A stretch of DNA of 64,000 bases from Maribacter polysiphoniae (GCF_003148665.1 NZ_QGGQ01000002.1:124001-188000), one strand, 5' to 3'. Counted from the stretch's first letter, positions 49,073-59,025 are shown. Notes: generated from the sequence alone by a model not told the origin. Numbers and translations are program-made.

Positions 49073-50218
49073 ATGATCCCAAAAATACTTCCCTTCCTGA
49101 TCTTGGTGGTTTTTTCTACCGCTTGCAAAAAATCGCCCCAATACACCAATGCCCTGGACTATGCACTAGCTTCCAAAAACATTAAAATAAAAAGGGTAAT
49201 CGACAGTTTGGATTCCTACGAAGTACAGATAAAATTCACGAAAATAATTAGGTCAGGTGACAGTGTTCTTTTCGAAGACCACGACTTTCAGGTCAATGAC
49301 ACCAACTATTTCTACCCAGCCAGTACCGTAAAACTACCTATTGCGGCCTTGACACTTGAAAAACTGAACCATATGGATTCGCTCCATAGAAACACCAGGT
49401 TTTATGTGGAAGGTGATACTATGGAAACCACATTCGCCTCTGACATCATGAAAATTTTCACCATCAGTGATAATGCGGCCAACAATCGTTTATTTGAGTT
49501 TTTGGGACAGGATGCAATCAATGGGAAATTAAAACAGAAAGGAATCGATGCCGTTCGTATCTCGCACCGATTGTCTTCTGACGATGCTTATGAAATCACC
49601 ACAAAACCCCTTGTAGTATATTTAAACGACTCTACTACAACCATGCTGAAAAACACAATCAATACCAGCGCCATACCCTTGGATTTGAACAAAATACACA
49701 AAGGCAAGGCCTATTATGATGATGAGGATGGACTTATAGACGATCCTTTCGACTTTAGCCTAAAAAATTATTACGCCATAAATGCACAACACAATGTGCT
49801 AAAGAGAATTGTTTTCCCGGAATGTTTCGAACCCAGTGAACGATTCGACCTAAGTACCACACAACGTGATTTTCTCCTAAAGGCCATGCAAACCTTACCC
49901 AGGGAAGCCGGCTATGACCCAAAGGAATACTACGATAGCTATGTTAAATTCTTAATGTACGGGGACAGCAAGGATGTTATTCCCGATTATATAAAAATAC
50001 AGAACAAGGTGGGCTATGCCTATGGTACCCTAACCGATTGTGCTTACGTTCACGACACTAAAAACAATGTGGAATTTTTACTGACTGCCACAATACTCGT
50101 CCACAAAGACGGTATTTTCAACGACAATGTCTACGAATATGATTCCATTGGCATTCCCTTTTTAGCCGCATTGGGCAAGGAGGTATACAATTACGGACTA
50201 CAATCAAAGAAAGATTAA
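49073..50218 (+). CDS. Serine hydrolase lipoprotein, class A beta-lactamase-like
   Basis: A 381-residue lipoprotein with a penicillin-binding-protein fold. I chose ATG 49073 because it starts the leader (lipobox VFSTAC, Cys18). The catalytic motifs are: SxxK as STVK within YPASTVKLPIAALTLEKL (Ser about 85), SDN as ISDNAANN, and a KTG-like position around NKVGYAYGTL where the Lys is followed by V-G. The fold matches beta-lactamase2-type hydrolases, which include enzymes that do not hydrolyse beta-lactams. The length exceeds class A enzymes by about 90 residues, so a cell-wall or housekeeping hydrolase is as likely as a resistance enzyme. Confidence 0.8.
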   Translation: MIPKILPFLILVVFSTACKKSPQYTNALDYALASKNIKIKRVIDSLDSYEVQIKFTKIIRSGDSVLFEDHDFQVNDTNYFYPASTVKLPIAALTLEKLNHMDSLHRNTRFYVEGDTMETTFASDIMKIFTISDNAANNRLFEFLGQDAINGKLKQKGIDAVRISHRLSSDDAYEITTKPLVVYLNDSTTTMLKNTINTSAIPLDLNKIHKGKAYYDDEDGLIDDPFDFSLKNYYAINAQHNVLKRIVFPECFEPSERFDLSTTQRDFLLKAMQTLPREAGYDPKEYYDSYVKFLMYGDSKDVIPDYIKIQNKVGYAYGTLTDCAYVHDTKNNVEFLLTATILVHKDGIFNDNVYEYDSIGIPFLAALGKEVYNYGLQSKKD

Positions 50219-50350
50219 GGTATTGTTACAAAAAGGCACTTATCACAGAACGGTAAATCCCCATCAATAAATCCATGATTTTATCGTTTTAATGTTAGCC
50301 AAAAACCAAATTTAGCCTTTTTACCCTGTTTTGGGCCATAAACCAGACCT

Positions 50351-52708
50351 ATGCAAGACCATCAAAACCGCATTGACGAACTCAACCAAAAACTAGAGAC
50401 CCTACTTAGCAAACAAGAAGGTTTTGCGAAAGAACTCATGACCCTATACAAGGAAATCGAAGCCTTGAAAAAAATGGGGCCCGATTTTTCGGAAACAAAA
50501 AAGGCCATTACACCAGAGCCTGTGGTCGAAAAACCAATAGACACACCCATCCCGAAAGAGGAAGTCACAAAGGAATTCGAAGCCGAACCCATTACGGCTG
50601 GGCAACCGCAAGAAAAGGTAAAACCCAAGTTGGCGCAAAAAACAAAGACCAAATCGAATTGGGAAAAATTCATCGGTGAGAACCTCATCAATAAGATTGG
50701 AATCGTGATTACCGTCCTCGGTGTTGCCATTGGCGCCAAATACTCTATTGAAAACAACCTGATAAGTCCATTGACACGAATTGTACTTGGCTATTTTGCT
50801 GGCTTGGGCCTATTGGGTTTCGGTATAAAACTCAAGGAAAAATATGAAAACTACAGTGCCGTACTTGTTAGTGGGGCCTTGGCCATTCTCTATTTTATAA
50901 CCTTTGCGGCCTATAGTTTTTACGATTTGTTCCCGCAGCTCATGACTTTCGCCCTTATGCTTGTTTTTACCGCTTTCGGAGTCGTGGCCGCATTGCATTA
51001 CAACAAACAGATTATCGCCCATATCGGTCTTGTAGGTGCCTACGCCGTCCCTTTTTTACTGAGTAACGACTCTGGGAGTCCCTCAGTTCTTTTTTCATAT
51101 ATGGCGATTATAAATATCGGCATTTTGATCATCTCCTATAAAAGATATTGGAAGTCCCTCTATTACTCATCTTTCGTGATTACATGGCTTGTATTTGCCA
51201 GCTGGATGGGGTTCTCTTATGATTATGAAGCACATTTCACAACTGCCCTGATATTCCTAGGTGTTTTCTTCCTTATTTTCTATGCCACTTTTCTAGTATA
51301 CAAATTAAAGGCCTCTGAAAAATTCAAAAATTCAGATATCGTACTCTTATTACTCAATGCGTTCATATTTTACGGATTCGGTTATGGGTTACTTTCACAA
51401 AATGATACCGGAGTACAACTCTTGGGGGTTTTCACCCTCTTCAATGCCATTCTACACTTTGTGGTAAGCGTGATCATCCACAAAAGGAAATTGGCCGACC
51501 GCAATCTATACTATTTGGTTTCTGGAATGGTCCTGGTTTTCTTGACCATTGCCATTCCCGTTCAATTGGACGGCAATTGGGTTACCCTTTTATGGGCGTT
51601 TGAAGCTGCCTTATTATTCTGGATAGGCCGTAAAAAGAATGTTGTTGTCTACGAGTACCTCTCCTATCCTTTGATGGTTTTAGCGGTATTCAGCCTAATA
51701 CAGGATTGGGAGTTAAGCTACTACATCTTCCAAGGCCAAGACTCCACCATGCGACCTGTTTTCAATGTTACCTTTATGAGCTCCATATTGTTCTTAGGTG
51801 CCTTTGGCTTTATCAATTGGGTAAACAACACTGCAGCACATCAGGAAAACAGGAAAAACACATCGTTCCCCGCAATCATGACATACGCCATCCCAAGTAT
51901 CTGGCTCATTACACTCTTCTTTAGCCTGTTCTTGGAAATCCAGTATTATTGGGATACGTTATACTATGGTTCTGAAATTGCGATAACCGACGAATACGAA
52001 TACTTCAAGTACAATTCCGATATTCGTAGTACAGGCAATATATGGTTGCTCAACTATTCCCTTCTGTTTATCGCTGCGTTGAATTTGGTGAATATCAAAA
52101 AACCACAAAACCGGGTTTTAGGCATTGTTTCGCTTACCGCCGGTCTATTCGCCCTATTTGTATTTCTTACCATGGGATTGTATGAACTGAGCGAATTAAG
52201 GGAAAGTTACATTGACAAAACCCTTTCAGAATATTATAACACAGGGATCTTCAATATCGTCATTCGCTATATAACCTTTGCGTTTGTGGCCCTTTTATTG
52301 GTTAGCCTCTATAAATTGATACGGCAAGCTTTCATGAAAATAAATTTCAACATACCCTTCGAGATCATCCTTCATATAATCATTCTTTGGGTTGCGAGTA
52401 GCGAATTGATCCACTGGATGCATATGGTTGGATCACATCAAAGTTACAAACTCGGCCTGAGTATATTGTGGGGCATCTATGCCTTGGTCCTGGTTGTTCT
52501 GGGAATCTGGCAAAACAAGAAATTCTTACGCCTCGTAGCCATGATTCTATTCGGGCTTACCTTGATTAAATTATTCTTCTATGATATCGCATCGCTCAAC
52601 ACCATATCAAAAACGATTGTTTTTGTTTCTTTAGGGGTATTGTTGTTGATCATTTCATTCCTTTACAATAAGTATAAAAATAGAATATCAGATGATGAAA
52701 CGAACTAA
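50351..52708 (+). CDS. DUF2339 multi-spanning membrane protein
   Basis: A large 785-residue protein. The N-terminus is a coiled coil (QDHQNRIDELNQKLETLLSK) and a charged, proline-rich linker to about residue 105. Residues 110-775 hold around twenty predicted transmembrane helices. The first helices contain WEKFIGENLINKIGIVITVL, a signature of DUF2339. The function of the family is unknown. It overlaps the following DUF3999 gene by 17 bases, and these two domains are commonly encoded side by side, so they probably form one membrane complex. Confidence 0.88.
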   Translation: MQDHQNRIDELNQKLETLLSKQEGFAKELMTLYKEIEALKKMGPDFSETKKAITPEPVVEKPIDTPIPKEEVTKEFEAEPITAGQPQEKVKPKLAQKTKTKSNWEKFIGENLINKIGIVITVLGVAIGAKYSIENNLISPLTRIVLGYFAGLGLLGFGIKLKEKYENYSAVLVSGALAILYFITFAAYSFYDLFPQLMTFALMLVFTAFGVVAALHYNKQIIAHIGLVGAYAVPFLLSNDSGSPSVLFSYMAIINIGILIISYKRYWKSLYYSSFVITWLVFASWMGFSYDYEAHFTTALIFLGVFFLIFYATFLVYKLKASEKFKNSDIVLLLLNAFIFYGFGYGLLSQNDTGVQLLGVFTLFNAILHFVVSVIIHKRKLADRNLYYLVSGMVLVFLTIAIPVQLDGNWVTLLWAFEAALLFWIGRKKNVVVYEYLSYPLMVLAVFSLIQDWELSYYIFQGQDSTMRPVFNVTFMSSILFLGAFGFINWVNNTAAHQENRKNTSFPAIMTYAIPSIWLITLFFSLFLEIQYYWDTLYYGSEIAITDEYEYFKYNSDIRSTGNIWLLNYSLLFIAALNLVNIKKPQNRVLGIVSLTAGLFALFVFLTMGLYELSELRESYIDKTLSEYYNTGIFNIVIRYITFAFVALLLVSLYKLIRQAFMKINFNIPFEIILHIIILWVASSELIHWMHMVGSHQSYKLGLSILWGIYALVLVVLGIWQNKKFLRLVAMILFGLTLIKLFFYDIASLNTISKTIVFVSLGVLLLIISFLYNKYKNRISDDETN

Positions 52709-53921
52709 GACCAGTCTATTGGTCAGTCTTCTTTTTAGTGCGGTTGCCCTTGCCCAAATCGGGGATTATAATACCAAAAGGGAAATCATGGGTATTACGG
52801 ACCAATGGCATTCCTTCGAATTACCACCTTCGGTTTTCACCAAGGTATCGGACAACCTAGCGGATATCCGCATTTATGGCATCACCCCAAAAGACACCAT
52901 TGAGGCCCCTTATCTCTTACGAATCGAAAGGGAGAAGCACATACAAAAGGAAATTGACTTTGAATTGATCAACACCACAAACAAACAACAAGACCATTAC
53001 TATACTTTTGAGGTACCCACCAAAGAAACCTTGAATGGGATTTTATTGAATTTCAAAAATGAAAATTTCGATTGGAAAGTGATACTGGAAGGCAGTCAGG
53101 AGCAATCCAACTGGTTTACGATTCTAAAGGATGCCCGAATACTAGCCATAAAAAATGAGCAGACCGATTACCGCTTCACCCAGTTGAATTTCCCCAATGC
53201 AAAGTATCGCTATTATCGCATAGCATTCCATAGCGGGCTGACACCAAGATTTAAAGGGGCGAACATTTATTTAGATGATCGTATTGAAGCCAAATACAAC
53301 ACCATCCATATAGACAACCTCGAGAGCTCCCAGGATAAGGACAAAAAGCAAACCATACTCCAAATCGTATTGGACCAACGTGCGCCCATTAGTTTCCTTA
53401 GTCTCGATATTGCCAATGACTTTGATTACTATCGGTCGTTTCAACTTCAATATGCCCATGACAGTGTCGCTACGGAAAAAGGATGGAAATACAATTACCG
53501 CACCCTTACACGGGGTACATTAAACTCCGTCGAAAAGAATGAATTCACATTCAATTCCGTATTGGCGAAAAGATTAAGGGTAATCATTGAAGACCATGAC
53601 AACCAACCGTTGAACATCAAAAATGCGACTGCAAAAGGTTATGTTCATCAAATAATAGCCCGATTTACGGGTAAGGCGGAGTATTTTTTGGTCTATGGAA
53701 ACGAAAATGCCCATCTTCCAAATTACGATATAGTGCATACTTCCAAGAATATCCCCAGTTCCCTAACCCAAGTTAGTTTAGGGGAGGCCATACCGATTCC
53801 CAAAAAACAAGAAGACAAAATCGCTCCTTTGTTTGAAAATAAATTTTGGCTTTGGACCGTAATGGGTGTGACCATTTTGGTATTAGGCGGCTTCACCCTT
53901 AAAATGATGACAAAAAAGTAA
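52692..53921 (+). CDS. DUF3999 exported, membrane-anchored protein
   Basis: A 409-residue protein with a signal peptide (about 1-21, ending ALAQ), a long periplasmic beta-rich part and one C-terminal transmembrane helix (about 383-403, FWLWTVMGVTILVLGGFTLK). The periplasmic part has carbohydrate-binding-like strands (such as WFTILKDARILAIKNEQTDY and AKYRYYRIAFHSGLTPRF). Its pairing with DUF2339 matches the known gene neighbourhood. No catalytic residues are apparent. Confidence 0.85.
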   Translation: MMKRTKTSLLVSLLFSAVALAQIGDYNTKREIMGITDQWHSFELPPSVFTKVSDNLADIRIYGITPKDTIEAPYLLRIEREKHIQKEIDFELINTTNKQQDHYYTFEVPTKETLNGILLNFKNENFDWKVILEGSQEQSNWFTILKDARILAIKNEQTDYRFTQLNFPNAKYRYYRIAFHSGLTPRFKGANIYLDDRIEAKYNTIHIDNLESSQDKDKKQTILQIVLDQRAPISFLSLDIANDFDYYRSFQLQYAHDSVATEKGWKYNYRTLTRGTLNSVEKNEFTFNSVLAKRLRVIIEDHDNQPLNIKNATAKGYVHQIIARFTGKAEYFLVYGNENAHLPNYDIVHTSKNIPSSLTQVSLGEAIPIPKKQEDKIAPLFENKFWLWTVMGVTILVLGGFTLKMMTKK

Positions 53922-53946
53922 CCTCGTTTATTGCGAAGGAAAACCC

Positions 53947-53954
53947 TAAATTTG
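53947..53954 (+). promoter_or_regulatory. -7 box for the pseudouridine synthase gene
   Basis: TAAATTTG matches TAnnTTTG and lies 24 bp before the ATG at 53979. This makes the upstream in-frame start at 53931 unlikely. Confidence 0.55.
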
Positions 53955-53978
53955 TCGTGTCACAAAAGATACGGCCAA

Positions 53979-54719
53979 ATGTCAGCACCCAAACAAACCC
54001 GAATCAATAAATATTTAAGTGAAGTTGGTTATTGCTCGCGAAGAGCCGCAGACAAACTCATTGACCAAGGCAGGGTCACCATCAACGGTAAAGTTCCTGA
54101 AATGGGCACAAAAATCATTCCCAGCGATGAAGTTCGTGTTGATGGAAAACTGATTTCAGACCCTAAGGAAAAACCCGTCTACCTTGCATTCAACAAGCCA
54201 ATAGGCATTGTTTGCACGACGGATACAAGGGTTGAAAAAGACAATATCGTGGATTTTATCAACTACCCAACGCGGATCTTTCCGATTGGCCGGTTGGACA
54301 AACCGAGTGAGGGACTCATATTCATGACCAATGATGGCGATATCGTAAATAAGATCCTCCGCGCCCGTAACCATCATGAAAAAGAGTATTTGGTGACTGT
54401 AAACAAACCCATAACCCCTGTGTTTCTGGAAAAAATGCGTACCGGTGTTCCCATTTTGGATACGGTTACACGGGAATGTGAAGTGGAAAGTCTTGGCAAG
54501 TACCAATTTAAGATCATCCTGACCCAAGGCCTCAATAGACAAATACGTCGAATGTGCGAATATTTGGGCTACAATGTCAAAAAATTAAAACGCATTCGTA
54601 TCATGAATGTAAAGTTGGATATCCCTGTTGGTACATGGAGGGATCTGACAAATGAGGAATTATCCGAAATCAACAGCTTGGTCGCATCCTCTTCGAAAAC
54701 CCATGACGATCTTTCCTGA
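53979..54719 (+). CDS. rluF: 23S rRNA pseudouridine synthase, RluF/RsuA type
   Basis: Modifies uridines in 23S rRNA (position 2604 in E. coli RluF; the target here is inferred). The 246-residue protein starts at ATG 53979. It has an N-terminal S4 RNA-binding domain ([20 protein letters not shown]) and a catalytic domain whose motif is [18 protein letters not shown], with the catalytic Asp in RLDK. The closing block [20 protein letters not shown] is family-typical. No operon partner. Confidence 0.9.
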   Translation: MSAPKQTRINKYLSEVGYCSRRAADKLIDQGRVTINGKVPEMGTKIIPSDEVRVDGKLISDPKEKPVYLAFNKPIGIVCTTDTRVEKDNIVDFINYPTRIFPIGRLDKPSEGLIFMTNDGDIVNKILRARNHHEKEYLVTVNKPITPVFLEKMRTGVPILDTVTRECEVESLGKYQFKIILTQGLNRQIRRMCEYLGYNVKKLKRIRIMNVKLDIPVGTWRDLTNEELSEINSLVASSSKTHDDLS

Positions 54720-54966
54720 CCCCGCCCAATACAAGGAGGTATACTTCCCTATACTAAGGGACAAAATAAAACATTCCTCTCTTTATAAATCAAATTATAC
54801 GACCAAGAACTTTCAGTTTAAAGGATTCGCTGTATTACTCCCTAATTTTGTTTTGCCTTCGCACTGTATTCATTTTTAACGCTTTGCCCATGGACCCTAA
54901 TCAAAATCGGTACTTTGACATGATATACCCAACATACAAAGGAATGGTTACTTTACCTGTTGGAGC

Positions 54967-55140
54967 TCATTTTACAGGGCATTCAAAAAAATCGTCAGTG
55001 ATGTATTCCAAATAGATAGAAGCATCCTGACAGAAATCATTTTCAATACACGAAATAATGGCAATCTTTATAAACCTATCAAACGACGCATCAAAATCAA
55101 CACCCCCATACGTTATGGGGTTAAACCATTTTTTTAACAA
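54967..55140 (-). CDS. Possible small protein of 57 residues, TTG start
   Basis: A minus-strand frame opens after a TAA (55152-55150). With a TTG start at 55140 it gives 57 residues and ends in TGA at 54969-54967. The product looks like natural protein: LLKKWFNPITYGGVDFDASF, then IAIISCIENDFCQDASIYLE and a closing DDFFECPVK, with three cysteines and an acidic tail. It is free of further stops, and another 21 sense codons follow the TGA before the next one. There is no ATG, so it may be a C-terminal remnant of a lost gene. No family is recognised. Confidence 0.25.
   Translation of the reverse strand: MLKKWFNPITYGGVDFDASFDRFIKIAIISCIENDFCQDASIYLEYITDDFFECPVK
55104..55136 (+). terminator. Weak hairpin with distant T run
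   Basis: CCCCATA (55104-55110) pairs with TATGGGG (55114-55120) around CGT. TTTTTTT begins nine bases later, so it is a weak terminator candidate, and no plus-strand gene ends nearby. Confidence 0.3.
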
Positions 55141-55207
55141 CTTATGTTCTTAATTATCACTAACTTGTATACACCCAAAAGCGCTGTCCAATTTAAAACA
55201 ACCCATC

Positions 55208-56539
55208 ATGAAGAATAAACGATTATTTAGGTCTCGAAAGGCATTCAACACCATATTACTTTGTTTCTTTCTTATTGGCTTGTTAGGCATGCCCAAAGCT
55301 TCGGCATTTGCTCAGGAAGTGCCAGAGCAAGAAATGAACTACAAGCAATTTAAAGGAAAGATAATGGATGCCGAATCCAAAAAACCTTTGGTATTCGCCA
55401 CGCTTACCGTCGAAGGCACGAATATCAGTACCATTTCAAATACAGAGGGTGAATTTGCCTTAAAAGTACCCACATCCATGAAAGAAGGTAAGGTTACGGT
55501 TGCTTTTTTAGGTTATAAAAACAAATCGATTCCCCTTTCCCAATTCAAGGAAGACAACAACAAGATTTATATGGATGTTTTTGTGGAGGCCTTGGGCGAG
55601 GTCAGTCTTAGTGTCCCCAAGAATGCTGAGGAATTGGTACGGGAAACCTTAAAAAGAAGAGGGGAGAATTATTTTGATGACCCCACCCTAATGACAGCCT
55701 TTTATCGGGAAACCATAAAAAGAAGAAAGAAAAACGTTTCCCTTTCGGAAGCCGTTGTAAATATTTATAAAACCCCATACAACTCAAACAAGAAAGACGG
55801 GGTTAAGCTCTATAAAGCCCGTAAAAGCACGGATTACAGTAAACTTGATACCGTGGCCCTTAAATTACAGGGCGGACCGTACAACGCACTTTATGTGGAT
55901 ATCATGAAGTACCCCGAGTATATTTTTCATGAGAAATCCCTGAGTAAATATAATTTTAGTTTCGAACAATCAACCCGTGTTGACAATCGGCAGATTTATG
56001 TGATCGATTTTAAGCAAAAACCAAATATTGAGGAACAATTATATTCGGGTAAACTGTATATCGATGCGGAACGCAAAATCTTGACCAGTGCCATTTATTC
56101 CTTGAATATTACCGATAAATATGAGGCCGCTAAATTATTTGTCCGTAAAAAACCCGCCAATGCCAAGGTCTGGCCCAACAAGGTCGCCTATCGCGTAGAC
56201 TATCGTGAAAAAGATGGCAAATGGTATTACGGTTACAGTAATGTGCTTTTGGAATTCAAAATCGATTGGGACAAAAAACTTTTCAATTCGGTCTATAGCC
56301 TATCCTGTGAAATGGCTGTCACCGATTGGGAAAAGAACCTAACCAACGAAATGCCCAGGGCAAGGGACAGGATCAAGACATCGATTATTTTGGGGGATGA
56401 GGCTGTCGGGTTTGCCGATCCCGATTTCTGGGGAGAGTACAACATAATAGAACCTGAAAAATCAATCGAGTCTGCCATAAAGAAAATACAACGACAACTT
56501 AAAAAATCGAAGTCGGGCGATGGTAGTCCCGCTCCTTAG
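55208..56539 (+). CDS. Secreted protein with carboxypeptidase-regulatory-like domain
   Basis: A 443-residue exported protein. The N-terminus is basic and then hydrophobic (ILLCFFLIGLLGMPKASAFA), a signal peptide cleaved near 35. A CarboxypepD_reg-like beta domain covers about 45-125 (FKGKIMDAESKKPLVFATLT, then NTEGEFALKVP). The larger C-terminal part has a DUF5686-like or outer-membrane-associated character: AEELVRETLKRRGENYFDDP, then LSEAVVNIYKTPY and beta-rich stretches (KWYYGYSNVLLEFKIDWDKK). No enzyme motif is apparent. It is convergent with recQ over a shared terminator. Confidence 0.75.
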   Translation: MKNKRLFRSRKAFNTILLCFFLIGLLGMPKASAFAQEVPEQEMNYKQFKGKIMDAESKKPLVFATLTVEGTNISTISNTEGEFALKVPTSMKEGKVTVAFLGYKNKSIPLSQFKEDNNKIYMDVFVEALGEVSLSVPKNAEELVRETLKRRGENYFDDPTLMTAFYRETIKRRKKNVSLSEAVVNIYKTPYNSNKKDGVKLYKARKSTDYSKLDTVALKLQGGPYNALYVDIMKYPEYIFHEKSLSKYNFSFEQSTRVDNRQIYVIDFKQKPNIEEQLYSGKLYIDAERKILTSAIYSLNITDKYEAAKLFVRKKPANAKVWPNKVAYRVDYREKDGKWYYGYSNVLLEFKIDWDKKLFNSVYSLSCEMAVTDWEKNLTNEMPRARDRIKTSIILGDEAVGFADPDFWGEYNIIEPEKSIESAIKKIQRQLKKSKSGDGSPAP

Positions 56540-56560
56540 ATAAATATATAACTGCAAACG

Positions 56561-56596
56561 AAAAAACGTCCTGAAGGCTTTCAGGACGTTTTTTTA
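56561..56596. terminator. Bidirectional terminator between the preceding gene and recQ
   Basis: AACGTCCTGAA (56565-56575) pairs perfectly with TTCAGGACGTT (56580-56590) around GGCT. An A run on the left and a T run on the right serve both strands. Confidence 0.92.
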
Positions 56597-56619
56597 TATA
56601 GAATTATGTGTAACCAACC

Positions 56620-58830
56620 TTAGTTGGCCACTTCACTGATGAACTTCAATCGATATAAACGAAGATCTTCTTCCTCATACTCACCATCAAACTCTTGCAT
56701 GGCCTCCTCAAGATCATCGGTTTCGGCCTCCAAGAAATAATCATGGATCTCTTCCTGTTGGTCCTCATCCAAGACATCATCGATATAATAACCAATATTC
56801 AATTTTGTACCGCTATATACGATCTGTTCCATTTCCTTGATCAGTTCAGGAATCTCAAGACCTTTGGCCGAAGCAATATCCTCCAAGCCTAATTTCCGGT
56901 CCACATTTTGAATTATGTATAGTTTCAATCCTGAGTTTGCCCCCGTACTTTTCACGACCAAATCATCGGGTCGTAAAATATCATTTTCATCAACATACGT
57001 TTTGATCGCATCGACAAAAGGTTTACCGTATTTTTTGGCCTTACCTTCCCCTACTCCATAGATATTCAGCATCTCCTCCATGGAAATCGGGTATTTCAGT
57101 GCCATATCCTGTAATGAAGGATCTTGGAAAACCACAAATGGAGGCACACTCAATTTATCTGCCTGCTTTTTTCTAAGGGATTTTAAGATTTTCAAAAGTT
57201 TCTCATCGGCCACCCCTCCTTTTGAGGCACTTACGATGGCTTCGTCCCTTTCCTTGCTATATTCATGGTCTTTGGTCATCATAAACGATGTAGGCTTGAC
57301 CAAAAATTTCTTTCCTTTATCCGTTAAATGGAGGATACCGTATAATTCAATTTCCTTTTTCAGAAGTCCGGCCACCAACGTCTGACGAATCAATGCCATC
57401 CAATGGTTCTCACTTTGATCCGCCCCTATCCCAAACACTGACTTTTCATTGGCCTTATGGGATGAAACCAAAGCGTTTACTTGCCCTGTAATCGTTTTTA
57501 CAACTTCCTTTGACTTGAATTTTTCACTGGTTTCCTCTACGGTGCGTAACAATTTAAGCACGTCATCCTTCGCTTCCTGTTTTTCTTTTGGGTTACGGGC
57601 ATTGTCATCCATATCGGCCCCATCCCCATTGACCTCATCGAATTCTTCCCCGAAATAATGAAGCATGAATTTTCTACGGGACATAGAGGTTTCCGAATAG
57701 GCGACGACCTCTTGCAACAAGGCGTTCCCTATCTCCTGTTCGGCGACAGGTTTACCGGACATGAATTTTTCCAATTTCTCGATATCCTTATAGGAATAGA
57801 ACGCCAAACAATGGCCTTCGCCCCCATCCCTTCCGGCACGACCGGTTTCCTGATAGTAACTTTCAATACTTTTCGGAATATCATGGTGGATAACGAAACG
57901 AACATCCGGTTTATCTATACCCATACCGAATGCAATGGTAGCCACCACAACATCAACATCCTCCATAAGGAACATATCCTGGTACTTTGATCGGGTCTTG
58001 GCATCAAAACCAGCATGGTAGGGAACGGCACTAACACCATTAACCTGTAAAACCTGCGCCAATTCCTCAACCCGTTTTCTACTCAAACAATAAATAATAC
58101 CCGACTTACCGGCATTTTGTTTTACATATCGGATTATATCCGCATCGACATTTGCCGTTTTAGGGCGTACCTCATAAAACAAATTGGGTCTATTGAACGA
58201 AGCCTTAAATACCTTGGCATCGTTAATTCCCAAATTCTTTATTATATCTTCCTGGACTTTGGGTGTTGCTGTAGCCGTTAGGCCAATGATTGGAATATTG
58301 TCACCAAGCCTACTTACGATAGTTCTCAAATTCCTGTATTCAGGTCTAAAATCATGACCCCATTCCGAAATACAATGTGCCTCGTCAACGGCAACAAAGG
58401 AAACCTTTACAGACCTTAGGAAATCTATGTATTCCTCTTTGGTCAATGATTCCGGAGCAACATACAACAACTTCGTCACCCCTGATAAAATATCGTTTTT
58501 TACCTGCTTGACCTCGGTCTTGTTCAATGAAGAGTTCAACACATGTGCTATACCATAATCATCGGAAATACCCCTTATGGCATCTACCTGATTTTTCATC
58601 AAGGCTATCAATGGGGATACGATAATCGCGGTACCCTCCTGCATTAAGGCCGGCAGTTGGTAACATAAAGATTTGCCACCACCGGTCGGCATAATTACAA
58701 AAGTATTATTTCCTTCAACAATATTATTGATTACCTGTTCCTGCAGTCCCTTGAACTGGGAAAACCCAAAATACTTTTTTAACGAGGCGTGTATATCATA
58801 TTCATTCTGCCCCATTGCTTCTTTCACCAT
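56620..58830 (-). CDS. recQ: ATP-dependent DNA helicase RecQ
   Basis: A 3'-5' helicase for recombination and fork repair. Motif I is MPTGGGKSLCYQLPAL, motif II is VDEAHCISEWGHDFRPEY, and motif VI is YQETGRAGRDGG. The RQC winged-helix region follows (about 350-510) and an HRDC domain is at about 520-610 (PFVVFQDPSLQDMALKYPIS). At 736 residues it is longer than E. coli RecQ by about 125 C-terminal acidic residues. The zinc-binding site of RQC appears absent: after LHYFGEEF the expected cysteines are replaced by GDGADMDDN. The first Met is at 58830; an alternative is at 58815. Confidence 0.94.
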   Translation of the reverse strand: MVKEAMGQNEYDIHASLKKYFGFSQFKGLQEQVINNIVEGNNTFVIMPTGGGKSLCYQLPALMQEGTAIIVSPLIALMKNQVDAIRGISDDYGIAHVLNSSLNKTEVKQVKNDILSGVTKLLYVAPESLTKEEYIDFLRSVKVSFVAVDEAHCISEWGHDFRPEYRNLRTIVSRLGDNIPIIGLTATATPKVQEDIIKNLGINDAKVFKASFNRPNLFYEVRPKTANVDADIIRYVKQNAGKSGIIYCLSRKRVEELAQVLQVNGVSAVPYHAGFDAKTRSKYQDMFLMEDVDVVVATIAFGMGIDKPDVRFVIHHDIPKSIESYYQETGRAGRDGGEGHCLAFYSYKDIEKLEKFMSGKPVAEQEIGNALLQEVVAYSETSMSRRKFMLHYFGEEFDEVNGDGADMDDNARNPKEKQEAKDDVLKLLRTVEETSEKFKSKEVVKTITGQVNALVSSHKANEKSVFGIGADQSENHWMALIRQTLVAGLLKKEIELYGILHLTDKGKKFLVKPTSFMMTKDHEYSKERDEAIVSASKGGVADEKLLKILKSLRKKQADKLSVPPFVVFQDPSLQDMALKYPISMEEMLNIYGVGEGKAKKYGKPFVDAIKTYVDENDILRPDDLVVKSTGANSGLKLYIIQNVDRKLGLEDIASAKGLEIPELIKEMEQIVYSGTKLNIGYYIDDVLDEDQQEEIHDYFLEAETDDLEEAMQEFDGEYEEEDLRLYRLKFISEVAN

Positions 58831-58865
58831 CTAATTTCTTAATTCAATGGCCTAGGGCCATCTAC

Positions 58866-58873
58866 CAAATTTA
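58866..58873 (-). promoter_or_regulatory. -7 box for recQ
   Basis: The minus strand reads TAAATTTG, a match to TAnnTTTG, about 36 bp before the recQ ATG. Confidence 0.5.
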
Positions 58874-58961
58874 TATTTGAAGTTAAGGCGTTTTGTTTTA
58901 CGAAACAAATCCTTCCTTAACATCGTTTAAAACTTAACTGTTTTATAAAATTAAGTTTATG

Positions 58962-58969
58962 TAATTTTG
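58962..58969 (+). promoter_or_regulatory. -7 box for kdsD
   Basis: TAATTTTG matches TAnnTTTG and lies 57 bp before the TTG start of kdsD. Confidence 0.5.
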
Positions 58970-59025
58970 TAAACTTAAATATAAGACATTCTTTTAGGAT
59001 AACAATCCTTAACTTCAAATATACC

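Larger units (their letters stand above)
54720..55207. other. 488-bp gap between rluF and the carboxypeptidase-regulatory-like gene
   Basis: The gap contains an unlisted minus-strand frame (54967-55140), a short plus-strand frame overlapping the end of rluF (to 54879) that I regard as doubtful, and a hairpin CCCCATA-CGT-TATGGGG at 55104-55120 with a T run nine bases later. I see no confident gene. The promoter of the following gene is not obvious. Confidence 0.5.

Noticed and set aside
49073-50218. Beta-lactam resistance gene
   Set aside because: The SxxK and SDN motifs are present but the KTG element is weak and the protein is longer than class A enzymes; a resistance role is not supported by sequence alone.
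54652-54879. Plus-strand frame of 75 codons at the end of rluF
   Set aside because: It overlaps the rluF 3' end in another frame and shows no family features; low-complexity of evidence only, so it is mentioned in the gap note and not called.
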